From assembly GCF_015832195.1 (NCBI RefSeq), contig NC_052027.1:2542001-2606000 (forward strand): a DNA stretch of 64,000 nt, in the 5' to 3' direction. The notes under the pieces were generated by a model that was given only the letters and a program-made list of their open reading frames with translations, was not told the DNA's origin and did not search any database. Origin of the DNA: Motacilla alba alba. Lineage: Eukaryota; Chordata; Aves; Passeriformes; Motacillidae. Below are positions 11,645-23,340 of this stretch, piece after piece. Position 1 is the first letter of the stretch. Each line of letters begins with the position of its first letter. The translations under genes and the position numbers were made by a program.

Positions 11645-14594
11645 CCTCAGAGTGGCTGTGGCAGGCAGAATGGGGTTAGAAGAATATCTGTCTCATGGGG
11701 AAACAATTTCATGAGTGAGCAGAAATTAGTTTCCCTTCATTTTGCTCAGGCTTAACCAGAAATTAAAATGACGGCGAGCACTCAAGAAATATAAGCTCGT
11801 TATAATGAACAGATGGCAGCTCAGTGAAGATTGGTGTGAAGAAGATCACTAGTCCTTTTGTTTACAACACATACATGTCCTGTTTTGTTTTAATTATAGT
11901 GTTGTTTTTCCACCCAGGCTATTCACTTAACCAAACAGCAAAAACACCCCCCCTCCACCACTGTGTTTATGTCAGCACAGCTAATAAGCAATCCACAAAC
12001 TGGAACGGGGGAAGCAAATGCTCATGAATACTGAGAACTCTCTGATAGATGTGGTGTCTGCCTGTGTTGTCTGGATCCATCTTGATGTCCCCTGTGAAGT
12101 CAAAGGAAGCAAGAAAGAAAATCATCTTCAATCGCTGTCTGGCCAGCAGCTCAGGGCTTTGCTACCTGGTTTTATGTTAGGCTTTGTTAAATCCATTTAA
12201 GAGTCTTATGTTCGTGAGACTGAAATGTATAAGGGAGGGAAGCCCAAATGCTCTCCCTTTTGTCAGAGGCTGGAGGTTTAAGAGGGGATTTAAGCACTTT
12301 CTAACTCTTTTATTGTCTTGTATACTTCGCACTGTAAATGGCAACGCTTAATTACAGGTAATAAACATAGAAGCCCTTAATAGGATTATCAGGAGCAGCT
12401 TTCAGTGCCTAGTGGAACAGGGAAAGGTGCAGTATCTGGCTGGAGCCTCAGCAGAGAAAAATCGCCACGGCTGGGTCTGAAGGGTGTGTGTTTGGCAAGA
12501 AAAAAACTATTTCAGCTGTTCGTTGGGCTTGGTTTGAGCCTGGTTTGTGAGAACCTTGTGCTGCTTCCCATGGCTGTGACACCCTCTAGTGACACAGAGG
12601 CTGTGATTCAGGGATTTGTCATTCTGTGCCAGCAGCTGCTGGGACACGGGCTGGGGACATGGGGCTGTGCCACTGCCCAGCCCAGTGCCCACCCTCCAAG
12701 AGCTGCCCAGTGCCACCAGCACCTGGGGCTGAGCACAGTTTGACAGCTGAAAAATTAACTTACAAAAATACCAGCAGCAGGCTATAACTTGCAGTAAATT
12801 CGGGAATAAATCAGGTCAAAGCCATACCTTTCCAGAACCTTGGTTTTCTTTTTTTAAATTCTTTTCTTAACACAGTGCCCAGTTAAAAAAAAAAGAAAAA
12901 AGAAAAGGAAAAAATAAACCTGTCAATCTTCTACTTCATTTCTAACTTTTTTCAGTGTTTTATAATAAACCCTTGAGCTGTAGCAGTCTAGAAATACCCA
13001 AATTCTAATAGCCCTGCACCTCAGCTGTCAGCTGCTAATACTCTTCAGTCAGTCAGTATTAAGCAAGGTTTAACAACCTTCTCTCACATAAAAAAAAAAA
13101 AAACAAAACCCCGAGTAAATTACTGGTTATGTTTGACTTAAACCACCATCCTTGCTGAAACAAAAACGTGGAGTCACCGGCGTTCTTACGGTGATAAACT
13201 TCAGGTGGTACATTATATATTACTGAAATTAAAATAATTTAATGCTTCAGAGAAGCCCTGGGAGCCTGCAGGGTTGCAGGACTCGTTTCTGTCAGCATTA
13301 CTGTCAGCGCTGCGCACACAGCACCCTGTGCCTGTATTTCACGCTGGGCTTCTGCTCCCCTCGCTGAGCTGAGGGACAGAGCCCATAAAATTACCACACA
13401 CTTACTCTAATCTCTGCCTCCAGACCTTGTGGAGGTTGTGATCCAAGGCCAAGTGCAACACGGTTTGGTTTTCATCACCTTTCTGAGTGCTGGGCAGCAG
13501 TTTTGGGGAGCACAATCCCAGCCTTGCTGGGGAAAGCTGCAGTGGGTGCTGATTCAGAAACTGAGGCACAGGATTTTGACCCTGATGCCAAAAACATGCT
13601 CTAATTCCAACTGCCACTGTGGAGTGATTGTTCTCGGAGTATTTAGCATTTCCCAGCGCTGTGGGAATGATTTCAGTGTGCTTCAGCTGCTCTGTTCTTC
13701 TGAAATACGACCTCAGACGTGAAGCTGGGAACATGTAAAATACAGGGTACGTACCCAGAGCCATCTTTCAAAACTTAGTTCCAGTGATTTACTTGTCATC
13801 ACACAGTTAATCTGAGTTCCTTCAGCTGTCTCCCTCACAGAGTAAACCTTCCTCCTCCAAAAATCCCCTGCTTTTGGGATGTTTCCTAGGCCTCACAGCC
13901 AAGCTTGTGCATTTCTATAACTGGGTTTGGTCAAATACAGCTCCCTGGTTTTGACACTGATTTAAACTTCTCTGGGGCACATCAGACCAGCTGTATACCC
14001 ACAGCTGTAGGGGGAAAGTGCTTTTACCTCTACACCCTCTGAACTCTCATGTGTCTGAGGTGTAGGACCCTGGTGAACCGGTGAAGCTGAAGGCAAAGAT
14101 TCTCTATTATTCCTTTTGCAAACAGATTCTTGCTGTAAGAAGCCTTCAATATTTACTCACTTGTAGATTACACCCAGAAATAAGAAATGGATCACTCACA
14201 GTGCTGACTTGTGGTCAGTGTTGAGGAAGAAAACCCAGCCAAGTTGCTCTTTATGTTGCAATATTCCTTAAAATTCTCATCAGATTGTAGGGGGAAAAAG
14301 GTTTGGTTGTGAATATTGGGGACATAAAACTGGATTTTTCTGTCAGTGACTTTTAGTGGACAATGAGGGATGTGCAGGTTTTTTTCAGGCAACCAACAGC
14401 AAACATTCCTCATCAAAAGCTCTGTTTGCCATCAGAGCTCAGCCAGTTACTGGGTTCAATCACCCCTTTGGCACTTCCCACAGAGAAGACTCAAAATGAC
14501 CCTTCAGCTTTGTCCCCGTGGCTCTCAAAGCCTTTCCACACTTGCAGGCTGCTGTTTGCAGTGTCAGACGAGGGAAACAAGCTCTGGTGAGGTC
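11645..14594. other. Noncoding DNA with one regulatory-looking patch, no gene seen
   Basis: Poly-A/A-rich runs occur at about 12880-12915 and 13091-13107. An AT-rich patch at 12290-12400 contains GCTTAATTACAGG and GGTAATAAACAT, which look like homeodomain and FOX-type sites. A small stem TCACCG/CGGTGA lies at 13174-13194. No transposable element is recognised. Open frames reach 120 codons but overlap on opposite strands and show no domain. Confidence 0.5.
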
Positions 14595-15081
14595 GTGGCT
14601 CACTGAAGTGCTGGTTTTAGTGGAGCCACAGCACTTGACCTGCTTTGTTCTCTCCATTTCTGCCTTCCCAGCCCTGCTTTGGTGAGCTGGCGTGGGGCCA
14701 CCACGTGAGGCTTCACAAGAGCCAGTCAGCCTGGCAGATCTTGATCAAAAACCCCAGTAACTGCTATCAAAAGCCTGCTTAGCTCTCTTGCTCCTCAGCA
14801 GCATCACAGCCCAAGGCTGCTGCTGTTCTGTATTGATTTCTGCCTCCAAGTGTGAAAGCTGGGATTTCCCCTTGCCCACCTGCCTTTGTGGGCCCCTCAC
14901 ACTCGTGTCTGACCCTGCAGGGTGACACACCTCGTGTCACCTGAGACTTTTCAGGAGCTTTTCTGCTTGCTTAGCCACGCACAATAAACAACCTCAGGTT
15001 TCACACCCTGGGACCTCCAAAAATCTCAAAGTGGTCTTTGAGATGCCACTGAGGTCGTGCAATGCTCCTGTGAGCATTGCA
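14595..15081. other. Cluster of perfect short-loop inverted repeats (candidate structured RNA or cruciform region)
   Basis: Stems seen directly: (1) 14595-14604 with 14619-14629 (10 bp, one bulge); (2) 14606-14613 with 14629-14636 (8 bp), crossing stem 1 to give an H-type pseudoknot topology; (3) 14721-14725/14731-14735 (5 bp); (4) 14796-14802/14816-14822 (7 bp); (5) 14874-14879/14888-14893 (6 bp); (6) palindrome ACCCTGCAGGGT at 14912-14923; (7) 14921-14928/14934-14941 (8 bp, 5-nt loop); (8) 15012-15017/15051-15056 enclosing 15023-15031/15036-15044 (9 bp, TGGT loop); (9) 15058-15067/15072-15081 (10 bp, CTGT loop). Stems 3-5 alone are unremarkable. The close grouping of the 8-, 9- and 10-bp stems is not. 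No known RNA family is recognised and either strand could be relevant. Confidence 0.45.
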
Positions 15082-15699
15082 GCTGTTGGGAGCAGGAGAA
15101 ATGCTGTCCTAAATGGAACAAATGAGGAAAATGTTGATGATATGTCCCTGTTTCCACCTCAGCAGCTTAAAGTATCTGGATGAAGCATGAATCAGTAAAT
15201 AAAGAAGATAAAATAGTCAGTATTATTAAAGCATTCATTAAAAAAAGAATAAAAAAATCACTGTTTTCCAATGTGGCATGACTGCCATAGGATTAAGTGT
15301 GATTTTTGATTTTTTTTTTGACATTTGCATAAAACCAACTGAACAGTTGGCTGGGTTAAGCCATGTAACTGTGGCAGTATTGCTGGAGACAACAATAATC
15401 ACTATGGAGATTAAACCATTTTGTTAGATGAGTGTTTAACCTGCTACAGCCCATTCTGAGTTGGTGAATTGAAACAGACTTTATGAGGAGTCATTAGAAA
15501 ATGAATAAATAGGTATGGGGAGGCCTAAGGTGATGCTGCTGCATTGATCCCTGCTGCTGCTGGCATAATAACATCACTAAAGCATCCAGTGCAGACAGGC
15601 CTAAAAAATATTACTAAATTGGAAAATTGATGTGGTGAAATGGTGCTAAATGTTCATTACAGAGCCAGAAACTGCTGGGACCAGAACCCCCCGAGCCCT
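15082..15699. other. AT-rich noncoding DNA, no gene seen
   Basis: A-runs near 15240-15260 and a T-run near 15311 occur in otherwise unremarkable sequence. No repeat family or exon is recognised before the CR1 copy that begins near 15700. Confidence 0.55.
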
Positions 15700-16259
15700 G
15701 GGCTGGTCCCAGCAGGAAAGGGGGGATCCTGCCCCTCCCAGGTGAGACCCCACCTGCAGAGCTGCCCCAGCCCTGGCCCTGCTCAGGGAGGAGCTGGAGC
15801 TGCTGCAGAGCCCAGAGGAGGCTCCAGGATGATCCCAGGGATGGAGCAGCTCTGCTGGCAGGAAAGGCTGGCACAGCTGGCATCGTGCACCTGCACAGGA
15901 GAAGCTTTGGGCTGAGCTCAGGGTGGCCTTGCAGGGCCTGAAGGAGCCCCAGGAAACCTGGAGAGAGACAACTGACAAGGGATGGAGGGACAGCACACAG
16001 GGAATGGCTTCACACTGACAGGGAGTGGGTTTAGATGGGATATTGGGAGTAAATCCTTCCCTGGGAGGGTGCTGAGGCCCTGGCACAGGGAGCCCAGAGC
16101 AGCTGGGGTGCCCCTGGATCCCTGGCAGTGCCCAAGGCCAGGCTGGACACTGGGGCTGGGAGCAGCCTGGGACAGCAGAAGGCGTCCCTGCCATGGCAGG
16201 GTGGAACTGGATGGGCTTTAAGGTCCCTTCCAACCCAAACCGTTCTGGGATTCTTGTGG
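15700..16259 (+). mobile_element. CR1 retroposon, longest 3' fragment in the window (about 560 bp)
   Basis: It begins in the end of the CR1 reverse-transcriptase reading region (GGTGAGACCCCACCTGCAGA near 15751). It continues through the GGATGATCCCAGGGATGGAGC block and the 3' untranslated region to CAACCCAAACCGTTCTGGGA. The reading region is broken, and no intact polymerase can be made. The 239-codon frame on the minus strand (15646-16365), the longest open frame in the window, is simply the antisense of this copy. A 56-bp block at 16109-16164 is identical to one in the copy at 58731-58898. Confidence 0.92.
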
Positions 16260-16549
16260 TATCTTGTGAATCAATAGCAGGCAGTGGAGCAGCCTCATGG
16301 CTTGAGGGATTTCTACTCTGGCTTTTGTTTATATTCCTATATTCTGCTGAGGTTTTGAGCCCCACCAGTGGTGATGCTTAAGAGAGACTTTTTTTTGACT
16401 TGATAAAAATTGGATCAGCACAGCATTGAAGTTTAAGCTGCACCAACACAATTTTCCTGGCATTTCTGGAAAAAATCAGTGTACAATAATGATGGGTTTT
16501 AGTAAGTGTAGTTATCTGCTTGTGTAGCCCCTCCCACATGAATAACTTC

Positions 16550-17110
16550 TCATTCTTACCTACCTAGATGACATTAAAAGCATATTAATGGATTGTTTTT
16601 ACCCCGTAAGAAACAGAGCATGTCAAAGGAGACCCGAACTATTTATTTTCATAAACACACTTTTCTTGCTCTCGGAATGTAGCATTTCACAGACCTCAAT
16701 TTTCTCCCCAGTCACAAGTAGTAAATAACTTAACTGTATCACATTATAGCCATTTAACAAATATTCCCAGACCAGCAGCAACATTTAGCTCTGTGAAATA
16801 GATTTGTTCTGGGTATAAAGTGGGGAGAGCAGGATGCACATTCCTTGGCCCTTGTGGACTGACGTGATGGAGCCGTGTGAGATGACTTGAATTAAGATGG
16901 AGCGTGTGCAGAGCGAGTATCCCCCGGACAGGGATGTTTATACACATTTCCTCCCAGCCTCCCCTTTTCCCTCCCTCCCAAATGCAGCTTATTATGCCTG
17001 TTTTCCCCCTCTGATAAGTGGATTTTAAAGTTATGTGGCCGTTTTCTCACTCCCGGTTAAATGTGTGTAATGTATCTCTCATAAAATGTTACTACACAGA
17101 TGGGACTGAG
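16550..17110. promoter_or_regulatory. Candidate conserved noncoding / enhancer block
   Basis: The sequence is unique-looking and free of repeats. It carries balanced AT-rich and GC-rich patches, a GATAAG site at 17013-17018, pyrimidine-rich CCTCCCTCCC near 16970, and several TTTAAAG/TTAAATG strings. Interruption of open frames in all phases argues against an exon. Regulatory function is inferred from texture only; a cross-species alignment would decide. Confidence 0.28.
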
Positions 17111-17770
17111 AAAAGTTTGTTGTTTTTTTTTTTCCTTCCCCCAGTTTATGGAGCCACCGTTGGTAATATCTTCCACTTATGAATAATAAAAGAAAACGGC
17201 CTTTGGCGAGTTTTGGAGTTTTGTTTTGCTTTCTGTGGGGATCCTTGAAGGAAAGGAAAGCTCCAAAATCAAAGGATCAAAGGCTGTGCTACACAATTTC
17301 CTCAGGTGCAGTCACAGCCAGCCCTGATTCACATGGGTGATATCTCTGGCATGTGCAGCAAATCCTTTTCTTGTCTCTTTTCTTTTTGCTACCACTCTTA
17401 CACCAACAGCAAATCTCAGCTGCAGTCAGCTCTCAATCTGTATTTTTAATGAGTAAACAGAGATAAGCTTGGGTACTGCTTTTATTGGGTGGGATGAGTG
17501 TGCCATAAATCCTTGTCTCTCTTTGGGGTGGCAAGTGAAAGAAGGCATTGCGAATAAATGGGAATCAGCACGATCTGGAGTAAAGACTGACCAGAGGAAC
17601 AGATGATAAAAAGATAAAGTTTCATTTTATTAGGAAATAAATGGTGGTGAAGGGTAATTGTTTCCCATATAACTGGAGCTGTAAAAAATGGGAAAATCTG
17701 ACTGTTCTGGGCTGTCAGTGCCTCAGGGAGCTGCCAGGGGCTGTTCTGAGTGCCCTGACCTGTTCAAACA
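17111..17770. other. Noncoding DNA, no gene seen
   Basis: A T-run lies at 17120-17132. No transposable element or exon is recognised. Confidence 0.5.
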
Positions 17771-17962
17771 GAATCATACAATCTCCTGATGGGAAGGGAC
17801 CCACAGGGATCATCAAATCCAGCCCCTGGCCCTACACAGACACCCCAAATCCCATCCTGGGCATCCCTGGGAGGGTTTTCCAAACCCTCCTGGAGCTCTG
17901 GGGATGTTCCCATTCCCTGGGGAGCCTGGGCACTGCCCAGCACCCTCTGGGGGAAGGACCTT
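17771..17962 (-). mobile_element. CR1 retroposon, 3' fragment, antisense
   Basis: On the plus strand it starts with the inverted 3' terminus GAATCATACAATCTCC, then GGGAAGGGACCCACAGGGAT, the TCCAGCCCCTGGCCCT block and CTCTGGGGGAAGGACCTT. This is a different CR1 subtype from the copies with the 'CCATGGCAGGG' block. A close relative lies at 34759-35000. Confidence 0.9.
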
Positions 17963-18082
17963 GCAATGTGTAAAGGCTGAAAACATCCTTGGAGATCTCA
18001 CACTGAGTATTAATGCTTCAATAGGAAGGAAAATGTTAAAGGGATGGGATTTACACCAGGATTCTCAAGAACTGGTAATTTT

Positions 18083-18198
18083 TAAGACCAGGTCAAATGG
18101 AGCTCTGGTCTAGTTAAAGGTGTCCCTGCCCATGGCAGGGTGGAACTGGAGGAATCTCAAGGTCAATTCCATCCCAAACCATTCCGTCCTTCTGTGGT
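18083..18198 (+). mobile_element. CR1 retroposon, 3' tail fragment
   Basis: The end of a CR1 copy: CTCTGGTCTAGTTAAAGGTG, then CCCTGCCCATGGCAGGGTGG, then CATCCCAAACCATTC and a decayed terminus. Together with the antisense copy 120 bp upstream it forms a head-to-head pair of independent insertions of different subtypes. Confidence 0.88.
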
Positions 18199-18459
18199 TC
18201 TCGGAACTGGGAAACCATGAACGGGAATTTTACAAAGAGTGCAAAAACACAGGAGCCACACGGGAACTTCCTGCAGGCTCAGGAGACTTCAGCAAGTTTG
18301 AGATTTGGCCCAAAGTCTACAGTTTCTAAAAGAAAAATGAAATATTCGCCTCATTGTGTCTTTGGCAGTGCTCGAAGTTGCTTTTGTTCATGTTTTGATT
18401 TACAGAGCGAGTCTCTATCAGGCACCTGCTGCTGGATGGATTAACAACACACAGTATTT

Positions 18460-18960
18460 ATTTCTCAGCATGTGATGCAAACTTCTCAGCAAAAGGAGAG
18501 AGAATAACAGTGACTATAAATTGATGCAGTATTTCAAGTGAGAAAAAACCTAAGTTCACTAATCAAACAGTAAATTATTAAAACATTCCTTTCACTTATC
18601 ATAACAACAAAGGACAAGAGGCACAATGATATATATTTCTGAAAAAAGAAAGATATTTATGTCTGTATTTATATTGGCATGTTCTGCTCCTAATTTACTG
18701 AGCATTGTCATGGAACCTGTGAGCAAATCCAAGCCATAACTCTGCAGAGACAGGATCTGTACCTGATTTTAAGCAATGAGTTACATGATTGACTCAAGTG
18801 GGCTTACCTGGAGGTTGAAAATTGTCTTGCAATCTCTTGTCGTAGCTGGAGCCTTATTTTCTTGCTAATCCACAAGTAGATCAAATATCAAGCCTTCGTC
18901 TAATTTGATTTAATTAGTAAGTGGTGAAATGAATGGTGTCAATATGTGAGGTAAGAGGAG
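18460..18960. promoter_or_regulatory. Candidate enhancer block with paired SOX-like sites
   Basis: AT-rich unique sequence. AACAAAGG (18606-18613) and ACAATG (18623-18628) are SOX-type motifs in the same orientation, 9 bp apart. TAATTA at 18911-18916 is a homeodomain core. The block also holds the possible minus-strand mini-exon at 18808-18864. Regulatory function is inferred from motif content. Confidence 0.3.
18808..18864 (-). other. Possible 57-bp mini-exon
   Basis: On the minus strand a segment of exactly 57 bp (19 codons) is preceded by ...GTGGATTAG and followed by a near-ideal donor, CTCCAG/GTAAGC. Two of its frames are open across it; one reads KKIRLQLRQEIARQFSTS, a charged, helix-prone string. 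The acceptor pyrimidine tract is weak. I cannot tie it to a gene and no second exon was found, so it may be a cryptic splice pair in noncoding DNA. Confidence 0.15.
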
Positions 18961-19539
18961 GGAGAGTTAAAAATATGGCACTTGAGACAGAAACCTGAGT
19001 GCTCTGAGTGAGAATTCAGAGGGGTTTGAAAAGGTGCAGCATGGTGCTGATGACTCCTGACTTATGTCTTGTTGGGAATTGTCTGAAATGGACTTTTAGG
19101 ACCAGGATTTACTCAGTTCTGTCCAAACAGTAAGGGAATCTTAAGCTCCCATTAATTGGATGCAAGCAGAAAAAATAAATGCCACAGATGAAATGACTTT
19201 TGCAAAGTTTTCTCAGCTTGCTGCTGAGAGCTGTCTGATCAGGTAAAGACAATACAAGCCACTTGTTTATGTCATTTTTCTTCCAATAAAAGGAAACTAA
19301 ACCTAATAACATCTATGAAATGACTGATGATGTAAAAATTCAGGTATATTTGTATATACACAGGTGGGTGCAGGCAAACCTCAGCTCTTCATTCTGAGCT
19401 GGTTAAACTCTGACAGTTCCAGTCTGAAAACCATGAAATAATGGAAATGGAATGAATTAAATCCTCATCAGCCCAAGGGCATTTGAACAAAGGATTTTCA
19501 CATGAGACTGTGGAGAAAAAGAGGCTCAGAAAGCACCTT

Positions 19540-19846
19540 GTCCCTGACAGGAGGTTGGGGACAGGCGGGGACTGGGCTCTTCTCCCAGGTAACAAGAGGC
19601 AGGACAAGAGGACACAGCCTCAGCACCACGGGAGGTTCAGGTGGGACATCAGGAAATAGTCATCCCTGGGAGTGTGGTTGAACATTGGAACAGGGAAGTG
19701 CTGGAATCACCATTCCTGGGAATGTTAAAATACCCCAAGGAAATGTGGTACTTCATTATATGGTTTGGTGGCCATGGAGCTGTTTGGTCAAAGGTTGGAC
19801 TTGATGATTTTGGGGGTCTTTTCCAGCCTTAATGATTCTGTGATTT
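19540..19846 (+). mobile_element. CR1 retroposon, 3' fragment (about 300 bp)
   Basis: It belongs to the second CR1 subtype in this window. Its order is CTCTTCTCCCAGGTAACAAG, GGACAAGAGGACACAGCCTC, a decayed 'GAACATTGGAACAGG' step, TTGGACTTGATGATTTTGGG, CTTTTCCAGCCTTAATGATT and CTGTGATT. It is more diverged than the 'CCATGGCAGGG' copies, so probably older. Confidence 0.88.
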
Positions 19847-22336
19847 TTCTGAAGGGAGCTGGGGTGCTAGGCCACCTGTATCAATCATCCTGAAAATTTC
19901 GAATGATAAATGATACAAAAATGGGGTTAAACTCTCTGTCCTGAGCTTGTTGTAACACTGAAGACCTTGAATGACAGCAAATGGCTTCATGGTGGAGACA
20001 GAGTTTGGCTCCTGAAGGGGCAATGAACATTATTTTTGTTTCCTTGCTTGAACTTTCAGTTGTCTGCTCTGTTTTAAAAATCTTGATATGAAATCGGTGA
20101 AGTACAAGCTCCCCTCTTCTTTACTAACAAAGCTTTGAAACAAATCCCTGCCAGTGACTCAGTAAATAGAAATAACTTCATATTGAAGCTTCAGGACTGC
20201 AACTTGCTTTGTTGTTGCTTTACATATTTATAACCATCAACCCCAGCCCTGTGTGTTGGCCCTTTTTGAACCCTTCCCTGGCACCCAGGGCAGCTGTTGG
20301 ATGCAGAGTCATACTGGGCATGCCTGGAACTATTGATCCATCAGGAATCCAAGGAGGATTCCACCATCAGCTGAATCAAAGGAGTTCAGGCACTCACAAG
20401 AGAACTAAATTGTGCTGCTTGATCTGAATTCTCTGTGTACAGAGCAGTGTGCACAGCGGAGTGACTTTTCAGGATTTCTCGTAATCCACCTTCTCCATTC
20501 TGCTACAAATCATTTGCAGCAGTACAAAATGATTTTCAAGAAAGGCTCCCTACATTGTTTCTAGTCAGTCTTTAATCACCTTTAGGTTTCCTGGACGTCT
20601 AGATATAAATTTTCAGTCCTGGGAAGATTTATCTACTAAAGGTTCAGAGTTACTTGTATAATGAATTCCCATGTTCTTTAAAACTCCTAATCAATGAAGA
20701 TACATTTCCAAAATGACTTCCCATAACACACCTTGTGTGCTGCTGGCTCCTGAGGGATCCTGGAGATTTATGGCAAACATCATTTTCAGACTTCACAAAC
20801 TTCCAAAGTTACAGATTGCCTTTGGAGAGAGCTTCTGTTACCCCGTTGTGCTGCAGAATTGTGTCTTTCTTGTGGATAAACACAAGCAGAAGCCAGAGAA
20901 TATTGCACCTGGCTTTGATAAATTCCATTCAAGTTGAGCAGTAGTGAAAAGAACACAAAATTATTGCTCATTTTATTAATTTCTAGTCCAGCTAATAAGA
21001 AACAAATCTTCTTCCTACAGCCTGCAAAAAATTGTTTTGTTACCACAGCAGTGTTTGAACAGCGTTTCTCTAAAATATTAACCAGCAACTGAACACTCAA
21101 TTGACACATTAGGTTTTAATTCCTGGCTAATTTTAAATTTCAAACCACAGGGATTATTTTTGGAGACAAATCCATTCCTCTAGGTGGGTACAAGTGACCG
21201 TGAGAGTGACAGGAGAAGAGGAAATGCTTCTCATATCCCATAGAGGAGCTGACTTTTACTGTGGAAACTTTTCCTTGACCTTGTACGTCAGCAGTCTTTG
21301 TTTTAATGGAATTCATCATTACGGTGCCTCATTTTGCTGTTTCTAATTCAATTGAAAAGGCAATTTTCTTTGATGATGCATGTTATTTATTCACTGTAGA
21401 AAAGAAAGCAAACAACTATTTTGGGAAGCAGGTAGTTTTCCAAGAAACTGGGCACGAGGGATTCATTTACATGAGCAAAACAAATCTACTTCTGAAAGAG
21501 AAGTAAGAGTAACTTTCCATCATTTTCTCAAAGCAATGCTGCTAAATTTAGTTCTGAAGGCTTTCAAGTTTCTGGAACTTTCAAAGCCAGGACTTTCATT
21601 TTACCGTGAAGGGTCTTCAAGATCTATTCAAAGCAGAGTTAATTGCATCCTGCTTTTGTTTGTCGCTGTGGAGAAGAGGGTTTTTGCAGGACATTTACAG
21701 GACAATTTAAGGTACTTATTCTCCACCAGAGAGTAGAGATCAGTGCAAATTAGAGTGAGTTAAAGATCTTTTTATTCATCAAAGTTCAAATGTTTTATCC
21801 GGACACATTTTTATTAAAGCTCCTCTGAATGATATGAAAGTTCTGCAGGCTTCTGGCTCCTCTGCAGTTGGAATTCTTCTCTCTCGTGGTCTCAGGACCA
21901 ACACAGGCAGAGTTTCCAGGGATGCAGCCAGCGCAGCTCCTTTTGGAGAGAGCCAGGGTTTGCTTTTCACTGCCGTGTGCCAGTGTGCATCACCCGGCTC
22001 TAATGGGAGCAGAGCACGATGTTCTCGCTTTTCTGAATAACAAAAGATGTTAACTGGAGAGAGGGACCCTGCGGGATGGACTAATTCTCAGCCACCGCTT
22101 CAGTGCCTGGCTCTGTTCCTCACTCGTCCCGTGTGGTTGGACAGCTCCTCCTCCAAATGCTGGAGATAACGCAGGGAACAATTTGGGGCCGTGTAAAACC
22201 AGTAGGTTTTTAATCTTAGCCCACAAACTACAACTTCAATGTGCAAAGCAAAAAAAAAAAAAAAAAAAGAGCTCGAACTGCACAGAACTGAAATGCTGAA
22301 ATCAGCATGTGCTGCTTTGAAAGGCATCTCATGGTT
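19847..22336. other. Noncoding DNA, no gene seen
   Basis: AT-rich unique-looking sequence with an A-run at 22250-22268. Open frames reach 118 codons (21380-21736) without domains. No transposable element is recognised. Confidence 0.5.
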
Positions 22337-22593
22337 TCATAGAATCCCAAAATCGTTTAGGTTTTTAGGGAGCTTAAAGCTCATCCCATCCCACCCCCTG
22401 CCATGGCAGGGACACCTCCCACTGTCCCAGGCTGCTCCAGCCCCAGTGTCCAGCCTGGCCTTGGGCACTGCCAGGGATCCAGGGGCAGCCCCAGCTGCTC
22501 TGGGCACCCTGTGCCAGGGCCTCACCACCCTCACAGGGAAGGTATTTTCCCTAATATCCCATCTAAACCCACTCTCTATCAGTTTTAAGCCAA
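22337..22593 (-). mobile_element. CR1 retroposon, 3' fragment, antisense (about 255 bp)
   Basis: On the plus strand: inverted terminus TCATAGAATCCC, the CCATGGCAGGGACACCTCCC block, CAGCCTGGCCTTGGGCACTG, and CTAATATCCCATCTAAACCC. It is very close to the copies at 15700 and 58731: over a 56-bp block it differs from both by a single missing base. It is therefore among the youngest CR1 copies here. Confidence 0.93.
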
Positions 22594-23340
22594 TTTCAGA
22601 GAATCCTGCATTCAAGGAGTTGGCAGCGCTGGAGATCCATTAACCTTCCTTCATCCCTCCTCCCTCAAGTCTCCATCCAGGTCTAGCAATGGAAGTAAAG
22701 GTCAAACAATGCTTTTCTTCCCATCCTGGAAGGTACCTGCCTAGGGACAGTTCCTGTCTCTTACCCTCCTGCATTACCTCAAAGATCCACTTGCATCCAA
22801 CCTCGTAATATCAATAATGAAAGATCCAATTTGAGCTCACAGGAGCTCCTTGCAGAGGAATTATCCGTGAATCCAGGTGGTGGAATTGGGCTCAGAGGAA
22901 AGGCTGTGATCAAACCCTTCTCATGTCTCCGTAAGCACTTTAAGTCCCACCACAGGTTACTGCAGGTGGAGGCTTTGCTCCAAAATTCCCTCTCCCGCCC
23001 CACGTGTGTGACTGACAGCTCTGAAGCACAACAAGCCTTGCAAGGGTGAGTAGGGACACGCAGGTGGAAGCAAGTAGGTCACGTTTCATTGAGAAAAGTA
23101 CAACTCTGAATAGTGTGAAAATATATTAGCAGTCAGGTCAGGCCAGGAGCTCCAGCCTGGGAAGTGAGATGGAAGTGTGATGCTGAGAGCAGCAACAACC
23201 GCTCTGTCTCATTCATTGCTGCAGGCCTAATGAATGCACCAGTGGAAATTTTAAGCATGGAGAAACTGGTGCAGGAAGAATATTCCTGGGAAAAGCACTT
23301 CTAGAAATGCACCAGATGATGTAATGGGACTGAGAAATTT
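22594..23340. other. Noncoding DNA, no gene seen
   Basis: No repeat family or exon is recognised between the CR1 copy and the solo LTR. Confidence 0.5.

Noticed and set aside
15646..16365. 239-codon minus-strand open frame, the longest in the window
   Set aside because: It is the antisense reading of the CR1 copy at 15700-16259. CR1 tails are GC-rich and stop-poor on that strand.
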